From: a virus | Reading direction: 5' to 3' (one strand) | DNA length: 29,621 nucleotides | IMG/VR virus record: IMGVR_UViG_3300004457_000341 | Location: 1-29,621 of that record | Shown: positions 1-7,399 of the stretch, one piece after another | Position numbering within the stretch: the first letter of the stretch is position 1 | Layout of the letters: the number at the start of each line of letters is the position of its first letter | Notes under the pieces: generated by a model | Seen by the model: only the letters and a program-made list of their open reading frames with translations | The model's database searches: none | What the model was told of the DNA's origin: nothing | Made by a program: the position numbers and the translations under genes

Positions 1-22
1 CTAAATGTACCGCCTGTTAATC
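1..22. repeat. Terminal direct repeat, left copy (circular closure)
   Basis: Bases 1-22 are identical to bases 29600-29621. Overlaying them joins two halves of one open reading frame without a shift, so this is an assembly overlap of a circular or circularly permuted genome. It is probably not a biological terminal repeat. Confidence 0.85.
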
Positions 23-1652
23 CTGTAATAGTTGGTGTTGGGTCTGCATCTGTTGGCTCAAAGCTACTTGCAGAATAAGTAAATGCAGCATTGTCTAAAG
101 GTAATTCTGTTACTGTAGAAGTAGCTGAAGTATTTGAACAACCGTTAGAATCTGTACCTGTTACACTATAACCACCAGCAGAATTTACAGTAATTGCCTG
201 AGTTGTTTCTCCACTTGACCATAGATAACTACTTAATCCAGCTGTGGCGGTTAACGTAGTAGAGTTACCAACACAATAAGAAAGAGTTCCTGTAATAGCT
301 ACTGTAGGTGCAGCATTAACAGTTAAAGATTGAATAGAACTATTTGGACAACTTCCATTAGTTACAAAACCAATAACATAAGTTCCAGCAGTAGAAGCAT
401 CTAAATCAACTTCACCAGTAGTAGAATTTATACTTAAACCTGTAGAAGAACTAAAAGTTCCTGTAGCACTCTTAGTAGGTGTTGGGTCAGAAACATTGTC
501 ACAATAAGCACTTGAACTATAAGTAAATGTTGCAGTATCTAAAGCTGTTATAGTTATTGGATTAGTTACTGTTATTGGACAGCTTCCATTAGTAGTATAT
601 ATTACACTATAAGTTCCAGCAGTAGAAGCATTTTTATCTATAACACCGTTAGCATCAATACTCAATCCGCTTGGACTATTAAATGTTCCACTTTGACCAG
701 TTATAGTTGGACTAGTTGTTAGTGAATAAGTACCGTGGTATATTACTACACCAGCGTTTGGCATATAGTAAGTAATTGAATTTAATACGTGAGTGTGTGA
801 CGTTCCGTCTGAACTTACCGCATTAGATGCAGATTCTGTAGTATATAAAGGATAATAACCATCTACAGCTAAAGCACCAGTAGGCATTTGACAATATGAA
901 GCTGCTGAATAAGTTACTGCTGCAGTATCTAAAGGTAATTCTGTTACTGTAGAAGCAGAAGATGTAGCACTACAACCGTTGCTATCTGTTCCTGTTACTG
1001 TATAACTTCCAGCAGTTACATTTATACTTTGTGTAGTTGCTCCTGTAGACCATAAGTAAGTTGAAAGACCAGCTGTTGCAGTTAGTGTTGTAGAAGCACC
1101 AGCACAATAAGTTAAAACACCTGTAATAGCTACTGTAGGTAGAGCGTAAACTGTAACATCTACAGAGTCAGTAGCTGAGCAAGCTCCGTTATATCCTGTT
1201 ACTGTGAAAGTAGTATTAGTTGTAGGATCAACAGTTACACTAGCTGTAGTTTCACCTGTGGACCATAAATAAGTAATAGCACCTGTTGCAGTTAAGACAG
1301 TGTTTTCACCATTACAAATAGCAACGTCAGCACCAGCAGAAACAACAGGAATAGAATCAATACTAATTGATGTAGTAGCAACTGCTGAACTTGGAGCAGT
1401 GTAAGTCACAATATAACTTCCAGGTGTAGTAGCAGATAAATCAACTTGACCAGTAGATGTAGATATAAAAACAAGTCCACTTGTACTAGAAAAAGTTCCT
1501 CCAGCTTCGCCAGTAATACCAGCTATTGGATCTGTTCCATCTTCACAAAATCTAGCAGCACTATATTCAATACGTAAAGCGTCACCACCAGTAGCACCAG
1601 ACGGCATATAAAATAATCCTTTTTTCTTATTTGGGTTGTAAAATATAGCCAT
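1..1652 (-). CDS. Tail fibre/adhesin, 5' part (gene continues at 29621)
   Basis: This is the N-terminal part (about 543 residues) of an 1151-residue protein whose gene runs off the low end and resumes, in the same frame, at 29621. The ATG is at 1652-1650, two bases after the stop of the preceding gene, and the protein begins MAIFYNPNKKKGLFYMPSG. No stop occurs down to base 1. Visible modules in order are: an SprB-like repeat (about 30-85, ending STGQVDLSATTPGSYIVTY); two CHU/Ig-like domains (about 100-240, with YLWSTGET and YLWSTGAT); an SprB-like unit interrupted by an insert with YPLYTTE, SHTHV and YYMPN; another SprB-like unit with TGEVDLDAST; and a further Ig-like domain (YLWSSGETTQ). SprB repeats are known from Flavobacterium gliding adhesins. 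As the last late gene after the tail genes, it is inferred to be the receptor-binding fibre. Its exact position on the virion cannot be read from sequence. Confidence 0.8.
   Translation of the reverse strand, partial: MAIFYNPNKKKGLFYMPSGATGGDALRIEYSAARFCEDGTDPIAGITGEAGGTFSSTSGLVFISTSTGQVDLSATTPGSYIVTYTAPSSAVATTSISIDSIPVVSAGADVAICNGENTVLTATGAITYLWSTGETTASVTVDPTTNTTFTVTGYNGACSATDSVDVTVYALPTVAITGVLTYCAGASTTLTATAGLSTYLWSTGATTQSINVTAGSYTVTGTDSNGCSATSSASTVTELPLDTAAVTYSAASYCQMPTGALAVDGYYPLYTTESASNAVSSDGTSHTHVLNSITYYMPNAGVVIYHGTYSLTTSPTITGQSGTFNSPSGLSIDANGVIDKNASTAGTYSVIYTTNGSCPITVTNPITITALDTATFTYSSSAYCDNVSDPTPTKSATGTFSSSTGLSINSTTGEVDLDASTAGTYVIGFVTNGSCPNSSIQSLTVNAAPTVAITGTLSYCVGNSTTLTATAGLSSYLWSSGETTQAITVNSAGGYSVTGTDSNGCSNTSATSTVTELPLDNAAFTYSASSFEPTDADPTPTITGLTGGTF
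61..1130 (-). repeat. Duplicated Ig-like/SprB segment within the fibre gene
   Basis: Two stretches of the fibre gene, around 75-290 and 905-1130, encode nearly the same module: TTLTATAGLS, YLWS.G.TTQ, VTGTDSNGCS, STVTELPLD, then the start of an SprB-like unit. A 28-bp exact match lies at 94-121 and 928-955, and the flanking DNA stays similar over roughly 200 bp. This points to intragenic duplication. Confidence 0.75.
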
Positions 1653-1654
1653 CT

Positions 1655-2122
1655 TTATTCTATTGGTAAATCACAATTATTATAACTAAAAGGAAGTCTA
1701 AATCCTATATTCATTCCCCATCCTGTAAGCTCATCCGAGAACCTTTCAGTAAAACTATTTAATGTTCCAGATCTAACTAAATTTACTTTTAACCAATCTA
1801 CATTATTACTAATAGCTGTCTTTTGTTCAAAGTAAGAAACACAATCTAATAACACTTGACACATATCGGACTTAACATCATTCTCATTAGACTCATCTTT
1901 ATTGACTAAGTCCATAGCCATAACATTAAAATTCCAAGTAAAAGTCCCATCACCTAAATTAGCTGGCTGGTCAGCTACCCAAAACAATGGATAGTTAAAG
2001 TCTGCTAGTTGGTTATGTTCTACTATTTCCCACAAATCACCATTACCAAAATTCTGTATTTGCTTATGGTTAGTAGCAAAAGTCTTAAACTCTTTTAATA
2101 TTTGATTATAAGTTAATATCAT
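1655..2122 (-). CDS. Putative tail terminator/neck protein
   Basis: This is a 155-residue soluble protein with no membrane segment. Its start overlaps the stop of the preceding connector gene by 4 bases (ATGA-type coupling), and it ends two bases before the fibre ATG. The size, mixed alpha/beta character and position directly after a head-tail connector fit the tail-terminator or tail-completion proteins of siphoviruses. I recognise the overall look of a small Bacteroidetes-phage neck protein (segments FNYPLFWVAD and TWNFNVMAMDLV), but no diagnostic motif proves the role. An alternative is a head-completion protein. The function is inferred mainly from context. Confidence 0.6.
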   Translation of the reverse strand: MILTYNQILKEFKTFATNHKQIQNFGNGDLWEIVEHNQLADFNYPLFWVADQPANLGDGTFTWNFNVMAMDLVNKDESNENDVKSDMCQVLLDCVSYFEQKTAISNNVDWLKVNLVRSGTLNSFTERFSDELTGWGMNIGFRLPFSYNNCDLPIE

Positions 2123-2667
2123 TTTTCACTATTTCTATACTCATCTCTCCAACAAAAATTAGAACTTCCACGACCTAAATAAAAACTAGTTTGATAAGCT
2201 GTTTTTCTAGGGTGTAAATCGTCACTATTTTCTTTATACTTAGGGAATAGATTATCATTATCACATAAGTAATTTATTAGTCTAGCTTCTCTTTCTTCTG
2301 CTTTGTTCTTCCATTCGTCTCTAAGATATTGCAAGTCTTGGTAGCTAATAGGGTTACTATTCTCACTTGTTTTAGTGCTAACAGATTTATTTCTATACTT
2401 AAACAACATTGATGTACTGCACTCATACATGGTCCATTGAGCCATAGCTGGAGCAATTAGAGTATCTAGTAAATTAACCTCATCACTGTTTAAAGTTCCA
2501 GCAGTTATCTTAGCTTTTAAATCTTCATAAAATGGAGTCCCTAATATTGGGTGTATTCTTAACTCTTGACAGTCCTTAATACTAGGAAGTATTAATCTAA
2601 CATCTACATTCTCATCAATTAGTGTAGTGTTTTTTACGTATTGTTCAGATATAAATAAAACTGCCAT
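2119..2667 (-). CDS. Putative head-tail connector/adaptor
   Basis: This is a 182-residue protein encoded just downstream of the portal gene. It begins MAVLFISEQYVKNTTLIDEN, followed by a helical segment with LILPSIKDCQEL and ILGTPFYEDL. That pattern resembles the gp6/DUF6712-type connector proteins of Bacteroidetes phages, which form the ring under the portal. A mostly helical middle (LLDTLIAPAMAQWTMYE) and a charged C-terminus follow. Its gene overlaps the next by 4 bases, suggesting translational coupling. The portal-connector-terminator order is the classical neck order. The assignment is inference from position, size and general resemblance. Confidence 0.6.
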   Translation of the reverse strand: MAVLFISEQYVKNTTLIDENVDVRLILPSIKDCQELRIHPILGTPFYEDLKAKITAGTLNSDEVNLLDTLIAPAMAQWTMYECSTSMLFKYRNKSVSTKTSENSNPISYQDLQYLRDEWKNKAEEREARLINYLCDNDNLFPKYKENSDDLHPRKTAYQTSFYLGRGSSNFCWRDEYRNSEK

Positions 2668-2670
2668 AAC

Positions 2671-4521
2671 TTATTTTTTTAATCTTACCACTTGTTGTTC
2701 CCAAATATGTCTACAATAAGGAGTTGTTTTATTAGTTCTATAATTATGATACCATCCACCACGTTTAGTGAATATATCAATTCCAGACTGTCCAAAATCA
2801 TTAGTTAACAACTCTAATTGTTGCAAAGTATATCTTTTAGTAGTTGCTAATAACATCATTCTATTACAAAAAGGTCTACTATTAGTTTTTAGAGGTGGAG
2901 CGTCAGGTCTTTTTATGTATTTGTAAACTATAAATATTTCCTCTTCTGGAGTTTGTATACTAGTCTCTGCATCTTTTGTAGGTTTAAAATCTTTGTCTAA
3001 AGCTCCAGCATCAAATAAATTAGAAATTGATTGATTAATTAAAGACTGCTCCACTTTTAAAGCATTTGCAAGCTCTGTTACAGGCATTAAAGGGTTTTTT
3101 AATAGTAAAGATAAGACGCTTTTTTCTAGTTGTGTTAAAAGGCTTGTAATTGCAAAAGATTCTTTTTTAATTTTTTCTTCATATTCTTTAGCATCTTCTA
3201 AACAAGTAATGGGATTTTGAAAACTATTTATAACCTCTAAACTACTAGAGTCAAAACCTGTAGATTCTAATTGATTAAAAATTACGTCATCCTCTTGGCT
3301 ACTTAATTCTACTTTTTGATCAGGTTGTAAAGCTGGAAGTCCAATTTTTTCTCTAATTTCATCTTGAGTCATTACACTTGTTATAGCAGACTCGCTAAAG
3401 TATCTTTGTACTGGCTCTATCTTTTGTATTCTTACAGGATTACCATTAACACCATTGTAGTTAAGAATAGAATTTACTAATTCGTTAAATACTTTTTGTT
3501 CTGGATCAATTTGTAGATTTTGATATAGTTGAGAAGCTACCACAATCTCATCGGCATTATTTCCTAATCCTGAATTTTCTTTAATACCAAAAAGTTGAGG
3601 ACTAGTTATTCCATGTGCTGTGAATATCTCTTCCCTTATTTGGTTGTTTAAATTAATAAACCTTTCATCTTGACCGTTAACTGGTATAGGTGTTATCTGT
3701 GGATGGTCAGAGGCTTGGTCTGTAAATGATAATAATGGTTTACCTGCATTGTCAGAACCTGTAGCATAGTCTTTAAATCTACGCTCTATCTCTCTCATCT
3801 CTTCCTCATTTGGTTGACCATTATTAAAGGAAATTACATAGCCAGCAGAAAGATTATTCTTTATATTCTGTAAAGTAAAATTAGCTATTTCAGCGTCAGA
3901 CTCTAAATAAGGTATAGCAGAAACATAGTCAGGTAAAGGGTAAGCTCCTAAATCTGGTCTGTATTCTTTGTAGTAGATAACATAATCTGTTTCAGCACTA
4001 GCAGAGTCATCATAAGGAAACTGCTGTAATATTTTAAAATCCTCATTGTTTTTAGGATTTCTAGCGGACCAATCCTCTGTATAATAATACAAGTCATTAT
4101 CAACCCCTCTCCTAACATCGGCAAAATCTATATGGTTTATAGCTGCAATTTTATTATTCTTAGACATTCTAACCTGTAAACAAAAACCACCATAAACCTT
4201 TTTATCTTTAGCTAGTTTACCTATTAAATCGTCTAGACTTTCGTCATCGTTAGGCATTCTAATAAACCCATTTACATAAGCCTTTTCAGTAAATGTTAAT
4301 TTTTCATCTATGACAAATCCTTGACCAGTTATAAACTTAACCTTACTATTAATAATTTGGTTGTGTTTACTAGATTCGTTGTATAGTTTAGTTAGGTAGT
4401 CAGGATAAATATTTTTATATGGTCGCTCTGTTCCGTATTCGTACCAGTCCCCCTTTTTAGATTCTTTGAACTCAGGTAATTCATACCCTCCAAAATTTAA
4501 CGGAATTAGTTTTACGCTCAT
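2671..4521 (-). CDS. Portal protein with C-terminal wHTH and Cys/His extension
   Basis: This 616-residue protein is the dodecameric gate for DNA entry and exit at the capsid vertex. The first ~420 residues match the portal pattern of Bacteroidetes phages: LPDYVSAIPYLESDAEIANF, NGQPNEEEMREIERRFKDYA, then AGKPLLSF and EIFTAHGITSPQLFGI. The remaining ~180 residues are an extension. About 465-515 looks like a small winged-helix fold (SVLSLLLKNPLMPVTELANA). About 532-616 carries SRPFC (548-552), FTKRGGWY and PYCRHIW (around 602-607), resembling the C-terminal Cys/His segment of Mu gpF-like minor head proteins. Its stop is 3 bases before the connector ATG, and its start overlaps the preceding gene by 4 bases. 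It lies after the capsid gene instead of next to terminase. The portal call is firm; the extension's role is unknown. Confidence 0.88.
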   Translation of the reverse strand: MSVKLIPLNFGGYELPEFKESKKGDWYEYGTERPYKNIYPDYLTKLYNESSKHNQIINSKVKFITGQGFVIDEKLTFTEKAYVNGFIRMPNDDESLDDLIGKLAKDKKVYGGFCLQVRMSKNNKIAAINHIDFADVRRGVDNDLYYYTEDWSARNPKNNEDFKILQQFPYDDSASAETDYVIYYKEYRPDLGAYPLPDYVSAIPYLESDAEIANFTLQNIKNNLSAGYVISFNNGQPNEEEMREIERRFKDYATGSDNAGKPLLSFTDQASDHPQITPIPVNGQDERFINLNNQIREEIFTAHGITSPQLFGIKENSGLGNNADEIVVASQLYQNLQIDPEQKVFNELVNSILNYNGVNGNPVRIQKIEPVQRYFSESAITSVMTQDEIREKIGLPALQPDQKVELSSQEDDVIFNQLESTGFDSSSLEVINSFQNPITCLEDAKEYEEKIKKESFAITSLLTQLEKSVLSLLLKNPLMPVTELANALKVEQSLINQSISNLFDAGALDKDFKPTKDAETSIQTPEEEIFIVYKYIKRPDAPPLKTNSRPFCNRMMLLATTKRYTLQQLELLTNDFGQSGIDIFTKRGGWYHNYRTNKTTPYCRHIWEQQVVRLKK

Positions 4522-4919
4522 TGTCCTGGATTATATACTACGTTTGTAGTTGGTGAAACTGAATGTTGAGTAAATGACGGTTGATATGTTGAATCTATTA
4601 ATTTCATTTTACCTTGTTCTACTTCGTTTAGTCCTGTTGAATCTAGGTTTGTTGTGCTGTTTTGTTCAAATACTTTATAGTTGTAAAAGCCTGGAGAACC
4701 TAAATCTAAACTCCCACTTGTTGGATTATTTGTTCCCTCTATAAAGTTAAACTCGTTATATCTTAATTTATTAGTGCTTATGTCTGCAATGATAGTATAG
4801 TATTTAGTCTTAGTCTGGTCACTCTCAAACTCAAATAAATAATCTGGGTTTGTTAGTTGGCTAAGTTCAAATAAGGTTGCTACAAAATTAGTTGTAGTGT
4901 TCTTATTTATCACTATCAT
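4518..4919 (-). CDS. Small structural protein of Bacteroidetes-phage type
   Basis: The reading frame is open from 4955, but I prefer the ATG at 4919. It gives a 133-residue protein beginning MIVINKNTTTNFVATLFELS and keeps the overlap with the upstream small gene to 17 bases. The next parts are beta-rich (YLFEFESDQTKTKYYTII, STNKLRYNEFNF), then SPGFYNYKVFEQNSTTNLD and a C-terminal ...VVYNPGQ. This pattern is common in Bacteroidetes phages and sits among virion genes. It is probably a small capsid, head-fibre or connector-associated protein. No catalytic motif is visible and the role is not known to me. Confidence 0.6.
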   Translation of the reverse strand: MIVINKNTTTNFVATLFELSQLTNPDYLFEFESDQTKTKYYTIIADISTNKLRYNEFNFIEGTNNPTSGSLDLGSPGFYNYKVFEQNSTTNLDSTGLNEVEQGKMKLIDSTYQPSFTQHSVSPTTNVVYNPGQ

Positions 4920-5052
4920 TTTTCTTTTTTTTCTTTGTTTCAAAAACCCAATCAATGTCTAATTTCTTTAAAGTTGGGATATTCTCTTCACATACTAAAA
5001 CACTAAAATGTTTTAAGTGAACTGTTTTTCCTACGTATTCTTTTTTTAACAT
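4903..5052 (-). CDS. 49-residue hypothetical protein
   Basis: This short reading frame lies between the terminator at 5067-5097 and the small structural gene. The protein starts MLKKEYVGKTVHLKHFSVLV, continues through CEENIPTLKKLDIDWVFE, and ends in a lysine-rich tail. Its last 17 bases overlap the ATG at 4919, which suggests coupling. The composition is coding-like and not low-complexity apart from the tail. It fills an otherwise empty gap on the coding strand. The function is unknown; the context implies a virion or assembly accessory. Confidence 0.55.
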   Translation of the reverse strand: MLKKEYVGKTVHLKHFSVLVCEENIPTLKKLDIDWVFETKKKKKNDSDK

Positions 5053-5066
5053 AATTCAAATTTACT

Positions 5067-5097
5067 AAAAAAAGGGGACAGTTTAACCCACCCCCTA
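5067..5097 (-). terminator. Rho-independent terminator after 5636-5118 gene
   Basis: On the minus strand, just after the stop at 5118, a GGGG arm (complement of 5091-5095) and a CCCC arm (complement of 5074-5077) flank a ~13-base loop. Seven T's follow (complement of 5067-5073). The stem is short but all G/C, and the T-run is perfect. Confidence 0.65.
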
Positions 5098-5117
5098 ATT
5101 TATACAACAAAGAACAA

Positions 5118-5636
5118 TTAAGCACTAATTGTTAATCCAGCCACTACAGATGACTGTACCCCATAACATGGGAACTGACTCTTGTCAGTTAATTCTATTT
5201 GGTATTGGTTAGGGTCTCCATAAGCCTGTCCAGTTTGTCCAACTAAAGACGAACCTTCACAGAAATTATCATTTCCCAAAGCCCAATAAACACCGTTGTT
5301 ATCTTTTACAATGACGAACAATCTAGCTAACATAAGCATTTTAATTTCGTTAGATTTAGCAGCACTCATTTTATTAATAGTGAAAGCTACAACATTGTCA
5401 TAAAAAGAAGTCCCTCCAGCTTGGTCTACAGTTGCTGTAGATGTCAAACTACCTGACTCTTTCTTTAACTCATATCTATAGAAATTAGTTGCTCCTGATT
5501 GCGTAATAGCTGAGATGTCTCCGCTAGCTAAAGTAGTAGCAGTAATATTATCTCTTTCAGAGATTAAGACTTCTACTATACCGCCTAAGCTATCTGAGCA
5601 ATCTCTAGCTTGTCCATTACTTAATATACATGACAT
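5118..5636 (-). CDS. Structural protein, candidate major tail (tube) protein
   Basis: This 172-residue protein begins MSCILSNGQARDCSDSLGGI, close to the MSC..T.G....C.D..GGI opening I know from abundant virion proteins of Bacteroidetes phages. The rest is beta-rich (GGIVEVLISER, NFYRYELKKESGS, LFVIVKDNNGVYWALG) and ends in a short hydrophobic tail. It lies directly after the major capsid gene and has its own hairpins upstream and a terminator downstream. That arrangement fits a highly expressed single-gene transcript. The size and beta fold fit a tail-tube subunit; a capsid decoration protein is the main alternative. Confidence 0.65.
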   Translation of the reverse strand: MSCILSNGQARDCSDSLGGIVEVLISERDNITATTLASGDISAITQSGATNFYRYELKKESGSLTSTATVDQAGGTSFYDNVVAFTINKMSAAKSNEIKMLMLARLFVIVKDNNGVYWALGNDNFCEGSSLVGQTGQAYGDPNQYQIELTDKSQFPCYGVQSSVVAGLTISA

Positions 5637-5656
5637 ATCTATTTAATTTTCAGTTA

Positions 5657-5674
5657 GTTAGCGTTTCAGCTAAC
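5657..5674 (-). repeat. Perfect 6-bp inverted repeat in capsid/tail-tube gap
   Basis: GTTAGC and GCTAAC arms are separated by six bases, 20-35 bases upstream of the ATG at 5636. It could form a small 5'-leader hairpin in the mRNA or act as a protein site. No more can be said from sequence. Confidence 0.5.
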
Positions 5675-5687
5675 AGTTATTATATAA

Positions 5688-5705
5688 GGGGGTTTTTACA
5701 CCCCC
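5688..5705 (-). terminator. G/C hairpin directly after the capsid gene
   Basis: GGGGGT (5688-5693) and ACCCCC (5700-5705) form a perfect 6-bp stem with a 6-base loop, eight bases beyond the capsid stop. The downstream minus-strand sequence is AT-rich but not a clean T-run. It may be a leaky terminator or a 3'-end stabiliser for capsid mRNA. Confidence 0.55.
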
Positions 5706-5712
5706 ATTAAAT

Positions 5713-6657
5713 TTAAGCTAATATAAATTCTACAACTTGGTCAGGAAATGCAACATTCACACCTCTTCTAAAAGCCATAGTAACTTTATAAATTCTGTCA
5801 TTATCATCATACCAACTTCTAACATCGTTAGACTCTTCACCTGGTAAATCAACACCTACATAGATGTTAGACGATCTCATTAAATAAGACTCACCACCTG
5901 CTAAACCTGTAAGACCTGGAGTAGCACAAACAGTAACATTAGGGAATCCAATTAATGGAAGCTCAGAAGTAAAACCACCATCTACAACATAATGGAAATA
6001 GTTACCATCTGCTATAGCTTTTTGGTACTTTAAGAAAGTATCCATTCCTACAAACAATTTTAAATCGTCTGCATCCATGATATCTTCTGGCATTAACTCA
6101 GCCATTCCAGTAAGAACACCAATAACATTAGCGTTAGTCAAACCAGTAGCAACAGTAATTCCAGTTGGATTACCATTAACAGCAGTAGCAGCAGCTATGA
6201 TTTTATTTAAACCATCGTACTTAGATAGGTTAGCATTTCCAGAAGTTGTGTCACCTTGCCAGTCAGCTACTTCAATAGCTTTCTGTAGCTTAGCTACTTT
6301 TTCTGTAAAGTATAATTCCTCAAAAGGAATCTCTTCTTTTTCGTTAGTTAATCCCTGTCTTAACATTACAGCTGTATATTTAGCAGCTAGGTCAGTCATA
6401 CACAAATCTTCGTGGATTGCAACAGCACCAGGAGTAATAGTTCTTTGTGACAAAGTAGTAGCACCACTTGCACTTCTAGAACATCCGTCAGCTTGGAAAA
6501 CAACATCAGAAGAAAGGATATTAATTGTAGTTGGACCTTTTACACCATCTTGTATATTGGCATATTCTGAAAGTCTACCACCAGCTACAGACTTAATGAT
6601 TAAGTCCATTGCATTTTGTTCGGTATACGCTGCGAGCGCACTTACATCAAAACTCAT
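5713..6657 (-). CDS. Major capsid protein (HK97-like fold)
   Basis: This 314-residue protein follows the protease and scaffold genes, the classical position for the shell protein. The sequence has the pattern of short Bacteroidetes-phage capsid proteins: an N-terminal helix (YTEQNAMDLIIKSVAGGRL), a central IHEDLCMTDLAAKYTAVMLRQ segment, an EEIPFEELYFTEKVAKLQKA helix, and a DADDLKLFVGMDTFLKYQ core. The C-terminal VRSWYDDNDRIYKVTMAFRR and VNVAFPDQVVEF match the P-domain ending typical of HK97-type shells. The stop is followed by a strong hairpin. The gene starts 10 bases after the scaffold stop. The antisense frame at 6077-6694 is only a shadow. Confidence 0.88.
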   Translation of the reverse strand: MSFDVSALAAYTEQNAMDLIIKSVAGGRLSEYANIQDGVKGPTTINILSSDVVFQADGCSRSASGATTLSQRTITPGAVAIHEDLCMTDLAAKYTAVMLRQGLTNEKEEIPFEELYFTEKVAKLQKAIEVADWQGDTTSGNANLSKYDGLNKIIAAATAVNGNPTGITVATGLTNANVIGVLTGMAELMPEDIMDADDLKLFVGMDTFLKYQKAIADGNYFHYVVDGGFTSELPLIGFPNVTVCATPGLTGLAGGESYLMRSSNIYVGVDLPGEESNDVRSWYDDNDRIYKVTMAFRRGVNVAFPDQVVEFILA

Positions 6658-6667
6658 AATTTATTTT

Positions 6668-7339
6668 TTATTTGATTATTTTTTTAGATTTTAAGACACT
6701 TATTATGTCTTTTTTATTTTCTTTTTTCAAGGCCTTAAACGCTGAGGGTCTTTTTATTACCTCATCTTTAATAGGCTCTTTTAACATTTTATCTGTTAAG
6801 TTTAGCAACATTGAAAAAGATTCTTTTAGATTATTTATTTCTTTTTTTAGTTCGTTGTTTTCTTCTGACAATGTAGCTTCCATTCCGAAAACTTTCTCAG
6901 TTACAATCGACTCTATAATCTTCTTAGCTTCTCTTTCTTGAGCTTCACTCAAAGAACTTGACATTTCCTCTTCTTCTATAGATTCTGCCTCTACCTCTGG
7001 CTCTGCTTCTTCTTCCATTTCCTCAACCTCAACAATTACACCAGATTCAGTAGTAATAAACCTACCGTCACTTAGTTCATGTCTACCGTCAGGAGCTGGC
7101 AAAAGCTCTCCGTCCATATCAACAACTACAGCTGCACCTACTACAACCTCAGGTTCAATCTGAGCAACTGTACCGTCAGCCAGTACAACATCTTCAAATT
7201 TTTCCTTTACAGTTTCAGTAGTTTCCTCCACGTTGTTTTCAGTAGAATCAGCAAATCCCTTAGAATCGTTTTCAATCTCAACACCTTCAGTTTTAAAAAT
7301 GCTTTTAATTTCATTGAATAACTCTTTTAATTCACTCAT
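6668..7339 (-). CDS. Head scaffolding protein
   Basis: This is a 223-residue, very acidic protein lying between the prohead protease and the capsid gene, as scaffolds do. Residues about 25-125 are a low-complexity Glu/Val/Asp segment (EEMEEEAEPEVEAESIEEEE). Next is a predicted coiled coil of about 50 residues (SEENNELKKEINNLKESFSM) and a basic C-terminus (FKALKKENKKDIISVLKSKK). Acidic N-terminal, coiled-coil middle and basic capsid-binding end is the usual scaffold layout. It is likely cut by the neighbouring protease during head maturation. The role is inferred from architecture and position. Confidence 0.72.
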   Translation of the reverse strand: MSELKELFNEIKSIFKTEGVEIENDSKGFADSTENNVEETTETVKEKFEDVVLADGTVAQIEPEVVVGAAVVVDMDGELLPAPDGRHELSDGRFITTESGVIVEVEEMEEEAEPEVEAESIEEEEMSSSLSEAQEREAKKIIESIVTEKVFGMEATLSEENNELKKEINNLKESFSMLLNLTDKMLKEPIKDEVIKRPSAFKALKKENKKDIISVLKSKKIIK

Positions 7340-7399
7340 AATATATATTATTTATACTATTATATATATAACAAATAGTTTGTAGTTTAACAATTATAT
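7340..7399 (-). promoter_or_regulatory. AT-only leader upstream of the scaffold gene
   Basis: This 60-bp gap is almost wholly A/T. Bases 7363-7376 (minus strand ATTTGTTATATATA) are identical to 15950-15963, just upstream of the tail chaperone gene. It could be a late promoter core, but the spacing to the two ATGs differs (23 and 5 bases) and AT-rich matches are cheap. Confidence 0.25.

Noticed and set aside
4920-4955. Upstream start (MIGFLKQRKKRK...) for the small structural protein
   Set aside because: The extra 12 residues overlap the 49-residue gene in another frame and are a basic run unlike the family start. The ATG at 4919 is a better fit.
5688-5705. Phage attachment site core
   Set aside because: It is a short G/C hairpin next to the capsid gene, and the genome has no integrase.
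6077-6694. 205-residue plus-strand frame opposite the capsid gene
   Set aside because: It is a shadow of a well-supported capsid gene, with low-complexity hydrophobic content and no plus-strand gene context.
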